DNA of 5,713 nucleotides from an uncultured Neomegalonema sp. (lineage in GTDB: Bacteria; Pseudomonadota; Alphaproteobacteria; Rhodobacterales; Rhodobacteraceae), in contig CALFWP010000126.1 in the NCBI GenBank assembly GCA_937927905.1, positions 1 to 5,713 on the forward strand. The letters run 5' to 3'. The notes beneath the pieces are model-generated. The model saw nothing but the letters and a program-made list of their open reading frames with translations, searched no databases and was not told where the DNA came from. Positions 1 to 5,595 of the stretch are shown here, in pieces. The position numbers were made by a program, and so were the translations under genes. How positions within the stretch are numbered: position 1 is the stretch's first letter; every line of letters begins with the position of its first letter.

Positions 1-38
1 CTATAGTGACCGTTACAGTTGAAGGGAAGGGTAATACG

Positions 39-182
39 ATGGGCCGGTTTTTAAGGTTTCTGTTTATGCTGGCCGTAATCGCAGGATTAGGAGCCGTTGC
101 TTATGTCTGGTTTGTCGATGTGCCGCCGGTCAAACGGGAGATCGTACAGAAGGTTTCGAAAGATGTTCTTTTCCAGAAATAA
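39..182 (+). CDS. Small single-pass membrane protein, 47 aa, uncharacterised
   Basis: A 47-residue protein beginning MGRFLRFLFMLAVIAGLGAV. A short basic N-terminus (R3, R6) is followed by one hydrophobic segment at about residues 7-26, then VDVPPVKREIVQKV and a charged C-terminal tail. It has no Lys/Arg-poor cleavage region, so an inner-membrane anchor with a short periplasmic tail is the simplest reading; this topology is inferred. The start is supported by purine-rich Shine-Dalgarno sequence at 21-31 (GAAGGG, AAGGG) with 7 bases before the ATG. The frame is open upstream to the window edge, so a longer form starting at GTG 6 or earlier cannot be excluded, but the ATG has the better spacing. 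Its last 20 bases overlap the next gene, which suggests translational coupling. From memory, small membrane proteins of this shape precede similar exported proteins and xerD in other alphaproteobacteria. The function is unknown. Confidence 0.7.
   Translation: MGRFLRFLFMLAVIAGLGAVAYVWFVDVPPVKREIVQKVSKDVLFQK
148..153 (+). promoter_or_regulatory. Ribosome binding site fixing the start at 163
   Basis: AGAAGG lies 9 bases before the ATG at 163, inside the 3' end of the 47-aa gene. It favours this start over the in-frame ATG at 97. The 97 start would add 22 residues rich in Arg and Ser in front of what is otherwise a well-formed signal peptide. Confidence 0.6.
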
Positions 183-1794
183 ACTTGCGGTTTGGCTTTT
201 TCTTGCGGCAACATCGGCATTTTCCCAGTCATCCACGCTCGGCCTGCCCACCGCAGAACCGCTTCCGAATGAACCTGTTACCATCGGACCGGGCGAATCA
301 TTACGCGACTCACAACCCGAAACTGACGGCATATCCGCATCCGAAATCAGCACAGTCAGTGCAGAAGCGGCCGGTCTGGTAGCCTCCCGTGTTAGCGGAT
401 TGCCCGAAAATATGTGGCAGGGTAGCACCGGAGCAGATGCCATCGCTGCCGTAGACAGCGCAACACCGGGAGAATTGTGGCGTGTGAATGCCCTCATCCG
501 CCGTGCGCTGATTTCCGGTGCACTGCCGCCTGAAAATGCGGACGGCCTGCTGGCACGCCGTGCCGCAGCTCTGTTGCGGTTCGGTGCCGCAGAAGAGGCC
601 GCAAGCCTTGCCGGTGTTGACGGAAGTGCCGATGATCCCGAATTGCGCCGTGTCAGCGCCGAGGCAGATCTGATTATCGGACGCGGTGACGCAATCTGTA
701 AATCCCCCGCTGTTCTTCCGGAGAATTTGCCAGAAAACGATCCGGATAAATTCTGGACCACTCTGCGCGGCTTTTGTCTCGCCAAATCCGGTGATCCACT
801 GGCCGCCGTTGCTATTGCGGCAATGCGCGAAGTCGGCGGAATTGATACCCGCGATGCAGAACTGCTTGAGGCCATGATCGATGAAGGCTTAGCGGACTTT
901 GTCGCTCCGCCCCTTCCGGAAAATCTGACTCCGCTGCGAATCGCAATCCTGAGGCGCCTTGGGAAACCCCTGGCAGGCATGGCAGAGACTGCACCGCTTA
1001 AAACTCTGGCGGGTCTGTTCGCCCTCGAAAGCACCCCCTCGCGCGGAGCAGTCATCGCAGCCGAAAGACTGGAGGCTGCAGGCTCGATCTCTACAAAATC
1101 CCTGGTCGAGCTTTATAAACTTCATGCAGAAAACCTTGGTGATGATGATGTCGGCAGACGTGCAAAATCCGTAACTGCGGGCATTAAAAGCAGCGATGCA
1201 CAAAGCCTGGGAAATTTTCTGATACAGACGGCACAGGCCCGCGGCGCGGAATCCTTTACACGCATGGCCCGTGCGCTTTCTCCGCAGATTGCGAGGCTTT
1301 CCCCTTCCGCCGCAAAAGGTATGGGAGCCGCAGGATATGCGATCCGTGATGCCTTGCTGCTGGATGGTCAAATCAGGGCTGCCGGTCTCTGGTCCGACAA
1401 CCAAGGAACGCGCTCTTTGTTCGACACTGCCGATACAAACGCATTATTCGCGATTGCTGATCCCGCATGGCCGGGGGTCTGGCAACGCGAATGGGGCGAC
1501 GTGCTGCGTGAACGGGCACGGGACGGCGATGAAAATGCCAGACGTGCATTAGGGGCGCTGGCCGGATTTAAAATCGGCCCCGGGCCTCGCCTTCCCAATG
1601 AAGGCTATCTTGCCGCAAGCCGTGACGGACGCATTGCAGAAACGATCTTTGGCGCCAGCGCGGCCATCAATCTCGAAAGCCCGGCCTCCGCGCGGACAAT
1701 TGACACCCTTATCAGAGCATTGACTGCTGCCGGGTTAAATGAGGATGCAAGGGCCATTGCTCTGGAAGCAATACTCAAGGCCCGCTGGCGGTGA
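163..1794 (+). CDS. Exported alpha-helical-repeat protein of unknown function, upstream of xerD
   Basis: A 543-residue protein when started at ATG 163. Residues 1-21 (MFFSRNKLAVWLFLAATSAF then S) form a signal peptide: basic n-region, hydrophobic core and small residues near the probable cleavage site, so the mature protein should be periplasmic. Residues about 22-105 look low-complexity, rich in Pro, Ser, Glu and Thr. The remainder is Ala/Leu-rich amphipathic helix in repeating pairs, for example ARRAAALLRFGAAEEAASLA at 131-150 and the C-terminal TAAGLNEDARAIALEAILKA at 521-540, which is what a TPR-like alpha-solenoid looks like. There are only two cysteines, C179 and C205, in a segment with FWTTLRGFCLAKSGD, so a periplasmic disulfide is plausible. 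I see no catalytic motif. It overlaps the upstream gene by 20 bases and xerD by 4, so it belongs to one operon. I recall conserved hypothetical proteins of this type beside xerD in other alphaproteobacteria; no function can be assigned. Confidence 0.8.
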   Translation: MFFSRNKLAVWLFLAATSAFSQSSTLGLPTAEPLPNEPVTIGPGESLRDSQPETDGISASEISTVSAEAAGLVASRVSGLPENMWQGSTGADAIAAVDSATPGELWRVNALIRRALISGALPPENADGLLARRAAALLRFGAAEEAASLAGVDGSADDPELRRVSAEADLIIGRGDAICKSPAVLPENLPENDPDKFWTTLRGFCLAKSGDPLAAVAIAAMREVGGIDTRDAELLEAMIDEGLADFVAPPLPENLTPLRIAILRRLGKPLAGMAETAPLKTLAGLFALESTPSRGAVIAAERLEAAGSISTKSLVELYKLHAENLGDDDVGRRAKSVTAGIKSSDAQSLGNFLIQTAQARGAESFTRMARALSPQIARLSPSAAKGMGAAGYAIRDALLLDGQIRAAGLWSDNQGTRSLFDTADTNALFAIADPAWPGVWQREWGDVLRERARDGDENARRALGALAGFKIGPGPRLPNEGYLAASRDGRIAETIFGASAAINLESPASARTIDTLIRALTAAGLNEDARAIALEAILKARWR

Positions 1795-2705
1795 AGCACA
1801 GTGACGATATTATCGGTACATTCCTTTCCAGCATGGCGGCGGAACGCGGGGCTGCCGTAAATACACTCGACGCGTACCGCCGCGATCTTGTGGGTTATGA
1901 AACCTTCCTGAAAATGCATTTCCTCACACCCTGCAATTCAGCGCGGGAAAATATCGAAACCTATATAGCAGGGTTGGCGGCACAGAATCTGGCCCCAGCA
2001 ACGCGCGCACGTAAGCTTTCCGTCATCAAACAGCTGCATGCCTTTATGTACGCCGAAGAATGGCGTGGCGATAATCCTGCCGCACCGGTTCGCGCACCGT
2101 CCATACCGCGTAAACTGCCAAAAACACTTACAACCGACGATGTATCGCGCCTGATTAACGCCGCACATGAGGGCGATGATGCCGCCTCGTTGCGGCGGGC
2201 CTGCCTGATAGAAGTGCTCTATGCGACCGGATTACGGGTCTCTGAGCTGGTTTCACTGACGGCCGCACAAATGCGCCGCCAGCCGCAAATGATCCGCGTT
2301 AAAGGCAAGGGCGACAAGGAACGCCTTGCACCCCTGTCCGATCGCGCACGCCTTGCAATAGAAAAGTATCTGATTGCACGCGATGCCTCAAAACATAAAG
2401 ACTCGCGGTTTATGTTCCCGTCACGGGGCAAGTCAGGCCATTTAACACGCGAGCGCTTTTATCAGATGATACGTGATCTGGCGGTCAAAGCCGGTCTCGA
2501 TCCGGCCGGAATTTCCCCGCATACTCTGCGGCATGCCTTTGCCACCCATATGCTGGCGAACGGTGCCGACCTCAGAGTTATTCAGACACTTCTCGGACAC
2601 GCTGATATCTCGACAACAGAAATTTACACCCATGTTCTGGACGAAAATCTTCGCGAACTGGTCCTGAACAAGCACCCTCTTGCTGTCGCGGCACAGCGGC
2701 GGTAA
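1791..2705 (+). CDS. xerD: Tyrosine recombinase XerD
   Basis: A 304-residue cytoplasmic site-specific recombinase that, with XerC, resolves chromosome dimers at dif near the terminus, in most bacteria under FtsK control. The N-terminal SAM-like core-binding domain spans about residues 1-95 (NTLDAYRRDL at 24-33) and the catalytic domain about 110-295. All catalytic residues are visible: R149 in ATGLRVSEL, K173 in KGKGDKER, H244 and R247 in HTLRHAFATHML, H270 in LLGHADISTTEIYTH, and the nucleophile Y279. The last four carry the same numbers as in E. coli XerD, and the length is typical (about 300). XerD is preferred over XerC because of the overall sequence and the alphaproteobacterial context, but phylogeny would be needed to be certain. 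Translation probably starts at GTG 1791, which overlaps the previous stop (GTGA); CAAGG at 1776-1780 is a modest ribosome site. No independent promoter is evident, so it is probably expressed with the two upstream genes. Confidence 0.93.
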   Translation: MKHSDDIIGTFLSSMAAERGAAVNTLDAYRRDLVGYETFLKMHFLTPCNSARENIETYIAGLAAQNLAPATRARKLSVIKQLHAFMYAEEWRGDNPAAPVRAPSIPRKLPKTLTTDDVSRLINAAHEGDDAASLRRACLIEVLYATGLRVSELVSLTAAQMRRQPQMIRVKGKGDKERLAPLSDRARLAIEKYLIARDASKHKDSRFMFPSRGKSGHLTRERFYQMIRDLAVKAGLDPAGISPHTLRHAFATHMLANGADLRVIQTLLGHADISTTEIYTHVLDENLRELVLNKHPLAVAAQRR

Positions 2706-2721
2706 CGGCCTCCGGAAGCGC

Positions 2722-3555
2722 TTATCGCACGGACATCATGCTGGTTACACCGCGCCGCATTTCCTCCGGAAAACTTTCCTCACTCGGCCACCAGCCTGTA
2801 CGCATTGTGTTGTGATAACCTGCGGTCAGACCCACATGCTCCATTGAGCGCGCAGCACCTTCATAATCATACTCAAGCCGCTCAATCTCAACATTATCGC
2901 CATCAAGTACAGCAAAAGAGGTCCGCGGATCACCGTCATGCCCCGGAAGGCCGATCGCTCCGGCATTGATCCAACGGCAGTGACCGACCTGTTCGACAAA
3001 GGGCACACCGGAATGCCCGCATACAACGCCTTCCAGCACCCCGAGGTCTTTTTCCAACAGATTGATTTCATGTACTTTCTGCTCTGCCGGGTCTGTCGGC
3101 CAGATAAATTTATTCACCTGTTCCGCCCCGCCATGGATCACCGCATAGCGCTTTCCGGAATGGGTAAAGACAGCCCGCCCCGGCATTTGTCTCATCCACA
3201 GCCGGGTATCGTCCGATACCTGTTTTCCGGCATGTGTAAACCATTCAACCGACAAGCGGTTGCAGACCGTGCCCTCCTCAAAACCGCACGCGCAATCCAG
3301 TGCATTTTCCCCGAGAGAGTCTTCGCAATTCCCTGCTATAACAGCGCAATTCAGCGCCCGTATTGTCTGTGCCGTCCGCTCCGCTTCCGCCGCGTATGCA
3401 CACACATCACCGGTACAAATCATACGGTACGGCGGTATTCCGCGCCTTTGCGCCAGCGATATCAGCGCCTGTGTCGCATTCAAATTCGAATACGGCCCCC
3501 CGAACAACAGGACGGGACCGGCCACATCGCCCAGATCGGCTGTTTCACGGGACAT
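2722..3555 (-). CDS. Metallophosphoesterase-fold protein with divergent metal motifs
   Basis: A 277-residue protein with the order of calcineurin-like phosphoesterase motifs but altered residues: FGGPYSN (18-24) where D-x-H-x-N is usual, CTGD (47-50) for the GD motif, GNCED (75-79) for GNHE, VIHGG (139-143) for the following H, and CGHSG (179-183) for GHTH. A central DCACGFEEGTVCNRLS (87-102) and a C-terminal TGWWPSEESFPEEMRR (253-268) resemble a subfamily I recall from alphaproteobacteria and cyanobacteria, usually annotated as metallophosphoesterase. The substrate is unknown, and whether it binds two metals is open because several usual ligands are absent. There is no signal peptide, so it is probably cytoplasmic. 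The start at 3555 has AAAGGA 5 bases upstream. A longer frame to 3768 exists but would overlap the divergent gene at 3629 and adds residues foreign to the family. It converges on xerD with a 16-base gap, without a clear terminator between them. Confidence 0.85.
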   Translation of the reverse strand: MSRETADLGDVAGPVLLFGGPYSNLNATQALISLAQRRGIPPYRMICTGDVCAYAAEAERTAQTIRALNCAVIAGNCEDSLGENALDCACGFEEGTVCNRLSVEWFTHAGKQVSDDTRLWMRQMPGRAVFTHSGKRYAVIHGGAEQVNKFIWPTDPAEQKVHEINLLEKDLGVLEGVVCGHSGVPFVEQVGHCRWINAGAIGLPGHDGDPRTSFAVLDGDNVEIERLEYDYEGAARSMEHVGLTAGYHNTMRTGWWPSEESFPEEMRRGVTSMMSVR

Positions 3556-3560
3556 GCAAA

Positions 3561-3566
3561 TCCTTT
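3561..3566 (-). promoter_or_regulatory. Ribosome binding site fixing the phosphoesterase start
   Basis: On the minus strand AAAGGA precedes the ATG at 3555 by 5 bases. This selects the 277-residue form over in-frame starts at 3588, 3630 and 3768, none of which fits the family N-terminus. Confidence 0.65.
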
Positions 3567-3593
3567 CACTAAAGAGATGATTCACCATATAGC
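3565..3593 (+). promoter_or_regulatory. Possible sigma-70-type promoter for the CorC-like gene
   Basis: The 73 bases between the divergent starts at 3555 and 3629 must carry promoters for both directions. On the plus strand TTCACT (3565-3570) and TATAGC (3588-3593) are separated by 17 bases and each matches 4 of 6 consensus positions. This would give a leader of about 30 bases ending in GGAGA at 3619-3623, 5 bases before the ATG. The -35 overlaps the minus-strand ribosome site of the neighbour. The match is weak. I could not choose a convincing minus-strand promoter. Confidence 0.3.
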
Positions 3594-3628
3594 GTGCAAC
3601 AGGCAAACTGAAACATGCGGAGACGTCC

Positions 3629-4963
3629 ATGGCGAGCGAAAACCTTGATACCGCAGCACAGGCAAGCGGCGGCTCTTTATGGACCGTTTTTGCCATTTTA
3701 GGATTGCTGCTGCTTTCTGCGTTCTTCTCCGGTTCCGAAACCGCATTAACCGCCGTCAGCCGCGCCAAACTGCGACGTATGGCAGATCAGGGCTCAAAAA
3801 CAGCACGTCGCGTAATCGGCCTCACAGATGACGGAGAAACCCTCATAGGGGCCATTCTCATCGGCAACAATGTGGTCAATATCCTAGCCACATCACTGGC
3901 AACATCATTGGCTTTGGCGGTTTTCGGGGATTCCGGCGTTGCCGTGGCAACACTGGTCATGACGGTGCTGGTGATGATTTTTGCGGAAGTTCTGCCAAAA
4001 ACCTATGCGTTCGCAAATTCCGAGAAAGTTTCCCTTCTCGCCTCACGCCCTATCGGTGCATTGGTCAAATTATTTTATCCCGTTGTCATTGCAGTACAAT
4101 ATATAGTTCGTGCGGCATTGAGCGTCTTCGGCATAACACTCGAAAAGGGCGCTCATGTTCTCTCACATGAGGCCCATGAGGAAATCCGAGGCGCAATTGA
4201 CCTGCATCACTATGAAAGCGGCGGTGTAAAAAAGAGCGACCGTGACCGCCTGGTCGGGGCGCTGGATCTGAGTGACCGGGACGTCTCCGAAGTTATGATG
4301 CACCGACGTAACATCATGATGCTAAACGCGGATTCTCCCACGCAGGAGTTGATCGATAATGTCCTGCAGAGCGCCTATACCCGTATACCACTCTGGCGGG
4401 ATGAACCGGAAAATATTGTCGGTGTCATTCATGCCAAAGACCTGCTCCGTGCAGTGGATAAACTGATCCGAAAAGATGGCGGCGGCCTGCAAAGCGTTGA
4501 TAATCTCGACATTCTGAAAATCGCAATGGAACCGTGGTTTGTTCCCGACACCACATCTCTCGCGGATCAGCTGCGGGAATTTCTTACAAAAAAGAGCCAC
4601 TTTGCACTGGTTGTCGATGAATACGGTGCGCTGCAGGGACTTATTACATTGGAAGATATCATCGAAGAAATTGTCGGTGATATCGAAGACGAACATGATG
4701 TCGAGACAGACGGCGTAACCCGCCAGTCGGACGGTGCCTATCTAGCTGACGGCACTGTCACAATACGCGATTTAAACCGCTATTTTGATTGGACTTTACC
4801 GGATAATGAAGCGGCAACAATTGCCGGGCTGGTGATCCATGAAGCTCAGGCGATACCGGCACAGGGCCAGAGTTTCGTATTCCACAATTTCCGGTTTGAT
4901 ATCGTAGAACGTGTCAGAAATCAGATTACCCGGCTACGGATCAGGCCGCTCAACCGCACATGA
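3629..4963 (+). CDS. HlyC/CorC-family membrane protein (DUF21, two CBS domains, CorC_HlyC)
   Basis: A 444-residue inner-membrane protein of the CNNM/CorC family, of usual length. The DUF21 transmembrane domain covers about residues 17-200, with hydrophobic segments near 17-35, 72-100, 103-123 and 136-168. Its hallmark motifs are FFSGSETALTAVSR (32-45), GNNVVNI (79-85) and AEVLPKTYA (119-127); in characterised CNNM/CorC proteins, residues of this domain form the Mg2+ path. Two cytoplasmic CBS domains follow, at about 218-276 and 297-350, the second ending FALVVDEYGALQGLITLEDI and EEIVGDIEDEHD. In the family this pair binds adenine nucleotide. The CorC_HlyC domain is at about 362-440 (DGAYLADGTVTIRDLNRYF). 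The likely role is Mg2+/Co2+ efflux or regulation of cation transport; older names call it a hemolysin, which is not a safe functional claim. GGAGA at 3619-3623 supports the start. It is transcribed divergently from the phosphoesterase and ends before a strong hairpin. Confidence 0.92.
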   Translation: MASENLDTAAQASGGSLWTVFAILGLLLLSAFFSGSETALTAVSRAKLRRMADQGSKTARRVIGLTDDGETLIGAILIGNNVVNILATSLATSLALAVFGDSGVAVATLVMTVLVMIFAEVLPKTYAFANSEKVSLLASRPIGALVKLFYPVVIAVQYIVRAALSVFGITLEKGAHVLSHEAHEEIRGAIDLHHYESGGVKKSDRDRLVGALDLSDRDVSEVMMHRRNIMMLNADSPTQELIDNVLQSAYTRIPLWRDEPENIVGVIHAKDLLRAVDKLIRKDGGGLQSVDNLDILKIAMEPWFVPDTTSLADQLREFLTKKSHFALVVDEYGALQGLITLEDIIEEIVGDIEDEHDVETDGVTRQSDGAYLADGTVTIRDLNRYFDWTLPDNEAATIAGLVIHEAQAIPAQGQSFVFHNFRFDIVERVRNQITRLRIRPLNRT

Positions 4964-4973
4964 CAGTAGAAAA

Positions 4974-5007
4974 TACACGCGGGCAAAACATGAAAAACCC
5001 GCGTGTA
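4974..5007 (-). terminator. Intergenic hairpin, probable terminator between convergent genes
   Basis: A perfect 10-bp inverted repeat, TACACGCGGG (4974-4983) and CCCGCGTGTA (4998-5007), with a 14-base loop, lies between the convergent stops at 4963 and 5045. On the minus strand the stem is followed by TTTTCT, which suits a rho-independent terminator for the DM13 gene. On the plus strand no T-run follows, so for the CorC-like transcript it may act only as a 3' stabilising stem or a weaker terminator. Confidence 0.65.
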
Positions 5008-5013
5008 AACTTC

Positions 5014-5036
5014 ACAGAAGCAAAGAATACTTCTGT
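5014..5036. repeat. Second small intergenic hairpin
   Basis: ACAGAAG (5014-5020) and CTTCTGT (5030-5036) form a 7-bp stem with a 9-base loop, immediately beside the stronger hairpin. It has no adjacent T-run on the plus strand. It may help define transcript ends of the convergent pair, or be incidental. Confidence 0.35.
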
Positions 5037-5042
5037 AAATGG

Positions 5043-5423
5043 TTATTTCAGTGTTGCAACGCCAAGAGGAACACCGAACTTCTCACACCAGATGAAGACC
5101 TCTGTGAATACTTCCGCATTCAGGTGTGCAGGAACGCGATATGTTTGCGCACCCGTGTTTGACTCCAGAACACCAATCAAAGTGCCGTCAATATATTCGC
5201 CATTGATGCCGAAACCGACTTTGGGATCAGGCGCACCGTCCAGGAAAAAGTTTTTACCCAGCTCAACGGTGTAACCGGATTCATGTTTGCTTAGCGTCAC
5301 ACCACCGGTGTTGACATGTTCTGAACGCCCGCTGAACTCACCGCTGCGAACTTCATCATGTGCAAAAGCACCTGTTGAAAGGCTGGCTGTGAATGCGGCG
5401 AGCGCAAAGGAATGACGGATCAT
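5043..5423 (-). CDS. Secreted DM13-domain protein
   Basis: A 126-residue protein. Residues 1-21 form a clear signal peptide (MIRHSFALAAFTASLSTGAF then A, cleavage after AFA), so the mature protein of about 105 residues should be periplasmic or extracellular. The mature part matches the DM13 pattern: GEFSGRSEHVNTGGVTL (28-44), NFFLDGAPDPKVGFG (58-72), LIGVLESNTGAQTYRVP (82-98) and VFIWCEKFGVPLGVATL (109-125). The single cysteine C113, in the IWC motif, is the conserved DM13 cysteine; the domain has been proposed to take part in redox or electron transfer, but this is not well proven and no cofactor site is evident here. GGAGA (5431-5435) lies 7 bases before the start. It is oriented convergently to the CorC-like gene and may be co-transcribed with the small ORF upstream. 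The substrate and partner are unknown. Confidence 0.87.
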   Translation of the reverse strand: MIRHSFALAAFTASLSTGAFAHDEVRSGEFSGRSEHVNTGGVTLSKHESGYTVELGKNFFLDGAPDPKVGFGINGEYIDGTLIGVLESNTGAQTYRVPAHLNAEVFTEVFIWCEKFGVPLGVATLK

Positions 5424-5444
5424 AAAAAGTTCTCCGGTTGCATG

Positions 5445-5540
5445 TTACAGTGTATGGTATCGAGTTTTGTCGCCCCGATCCGTCAGAGGATCATAGCAAT
5501 ACAACTTGCCATGTTTGAAATATTTGTTGGCTTTCATCAT
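5445..5540 (-). CDS. Possible 31-residue small ORF upstream of the DM13 gene
   Basis: An ATG at 5540 (a second at 5537) opens a 31-codon frame starting MMKANKYFKHGKLYCYDPLT and ending DKTRYHTL. GGAG at 5547-5550 lies 6 bases before the first ATG, good for initiation. The stop is 21 bases before the DM13 start, so the two could share a transcript. The peptide is basic and polar, with five tyrosine/phenylalanine residues among its first 16 and one cysteine (C15); it has no membrane segment. I do not recognise it. It could be a real small protein, a leader peptide, or the remains of a longer gene cut by the insertion sequence at 5577. The frame is only 31 codons and a candidate promoter lies inside it, so chance cannot be excluded. 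Confidence 0.4.
   Translation of the reverse strand: MMKANKYFKHGKLYCYDPLTDRGDKTRYHTL
5490..5519 (-). promoter_or_regulatory. Possible promoter for the DM13 gene
   Basis: On the minus strand TTCAAA (5514-5519) and TATGAT (5490-5495) are separated by 18 bases. The -10 is preceded by TGC, giving an extended -10 (TGCTATGAT). The -10 matches 5 of 6 consensus positions and the -35 matches 4 of 6. Transcription would begin near 5483 and leave a leader of about 60 bases. It lies inside the possible 31-codon ORF, so either it is a promoter for DM13 alone or the overlap is fortuitous. Confidence 0.4.
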
Positions 5541-5576
5541 AATAGACTCCGGCTATGAAAACTTCATCGTACACTA

Positions 5577-5595
5577 GGGCCTGTTGACAGTTACC
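5577..5595. repeat. Probable terminal inverted repeat of the IS
   Basis: GGGCCTGTTGACAGTTACC sits at the junction between the element and host DNA and overlaps the transposase stop codon (5591-5593). The assignment as a terminal repeat rests on its position and on my recollection of CTGTTGACA-type ends in IS5-family elements. The partner repeat is off the window. Confidence 0.55.

Noticed and set aside
97..162. Upstream ATG extension of the exported helical-repeat protein
   Set aside because: The added 22 residues are Arg/Ser-rich and would precede the signal peptide; the ATG at 163 has AGAAGG at good spacing.
87..1055. Long minus-strand frame opposite the exported helical-repeat gene
   Set aside because: It is rich in Ser, Arg, Ala and Pro in the way of an antisense shadow, shows no domain, and the plus-strand frame has a signal peptide, ribosome site and operon overlaps.
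889..1404. 171-residue minus-strand frame with many cysteines
   Set aside because: The cysteines show no regular spacing and the frame is antisense to a well-supported gene.
2938..3648. 236-residue plus-strand frame opposite the phosphoesterase
   Set aside because: It lacks any recognisable motif and is rich in Arg, Pro, His and Cys; the minus strand carries the family motifs.
3556..3768. N-terminal extension of the phosphoesterase into the CorC-like gene
   Set aside because: It overlaps the divergent gene by 140 bases, and the internal start at 3555 has a good ribosome site and matches the family N-terminus.
4911..5274. Plus-strand frames across the end of the CorC-like gene and the DM13 gene
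   Set aside because: They run through the hairpin terminator and antisense to the DM13 gene, without ribosome sites or family resemblance.
5555..5587. Plus-strand ATG with a 10-codon frame running into the IS
   Set aside because: It has no ribosome site and ends at a stop inside the IS terminus; too little remains to call an interrupted gene.
5584..5589. Perfect TTGACA on the plus strand at the IS end
   Set aside because: It is part of the terminal repeat and has no matching -10 about 17 bases downstream on that strand.
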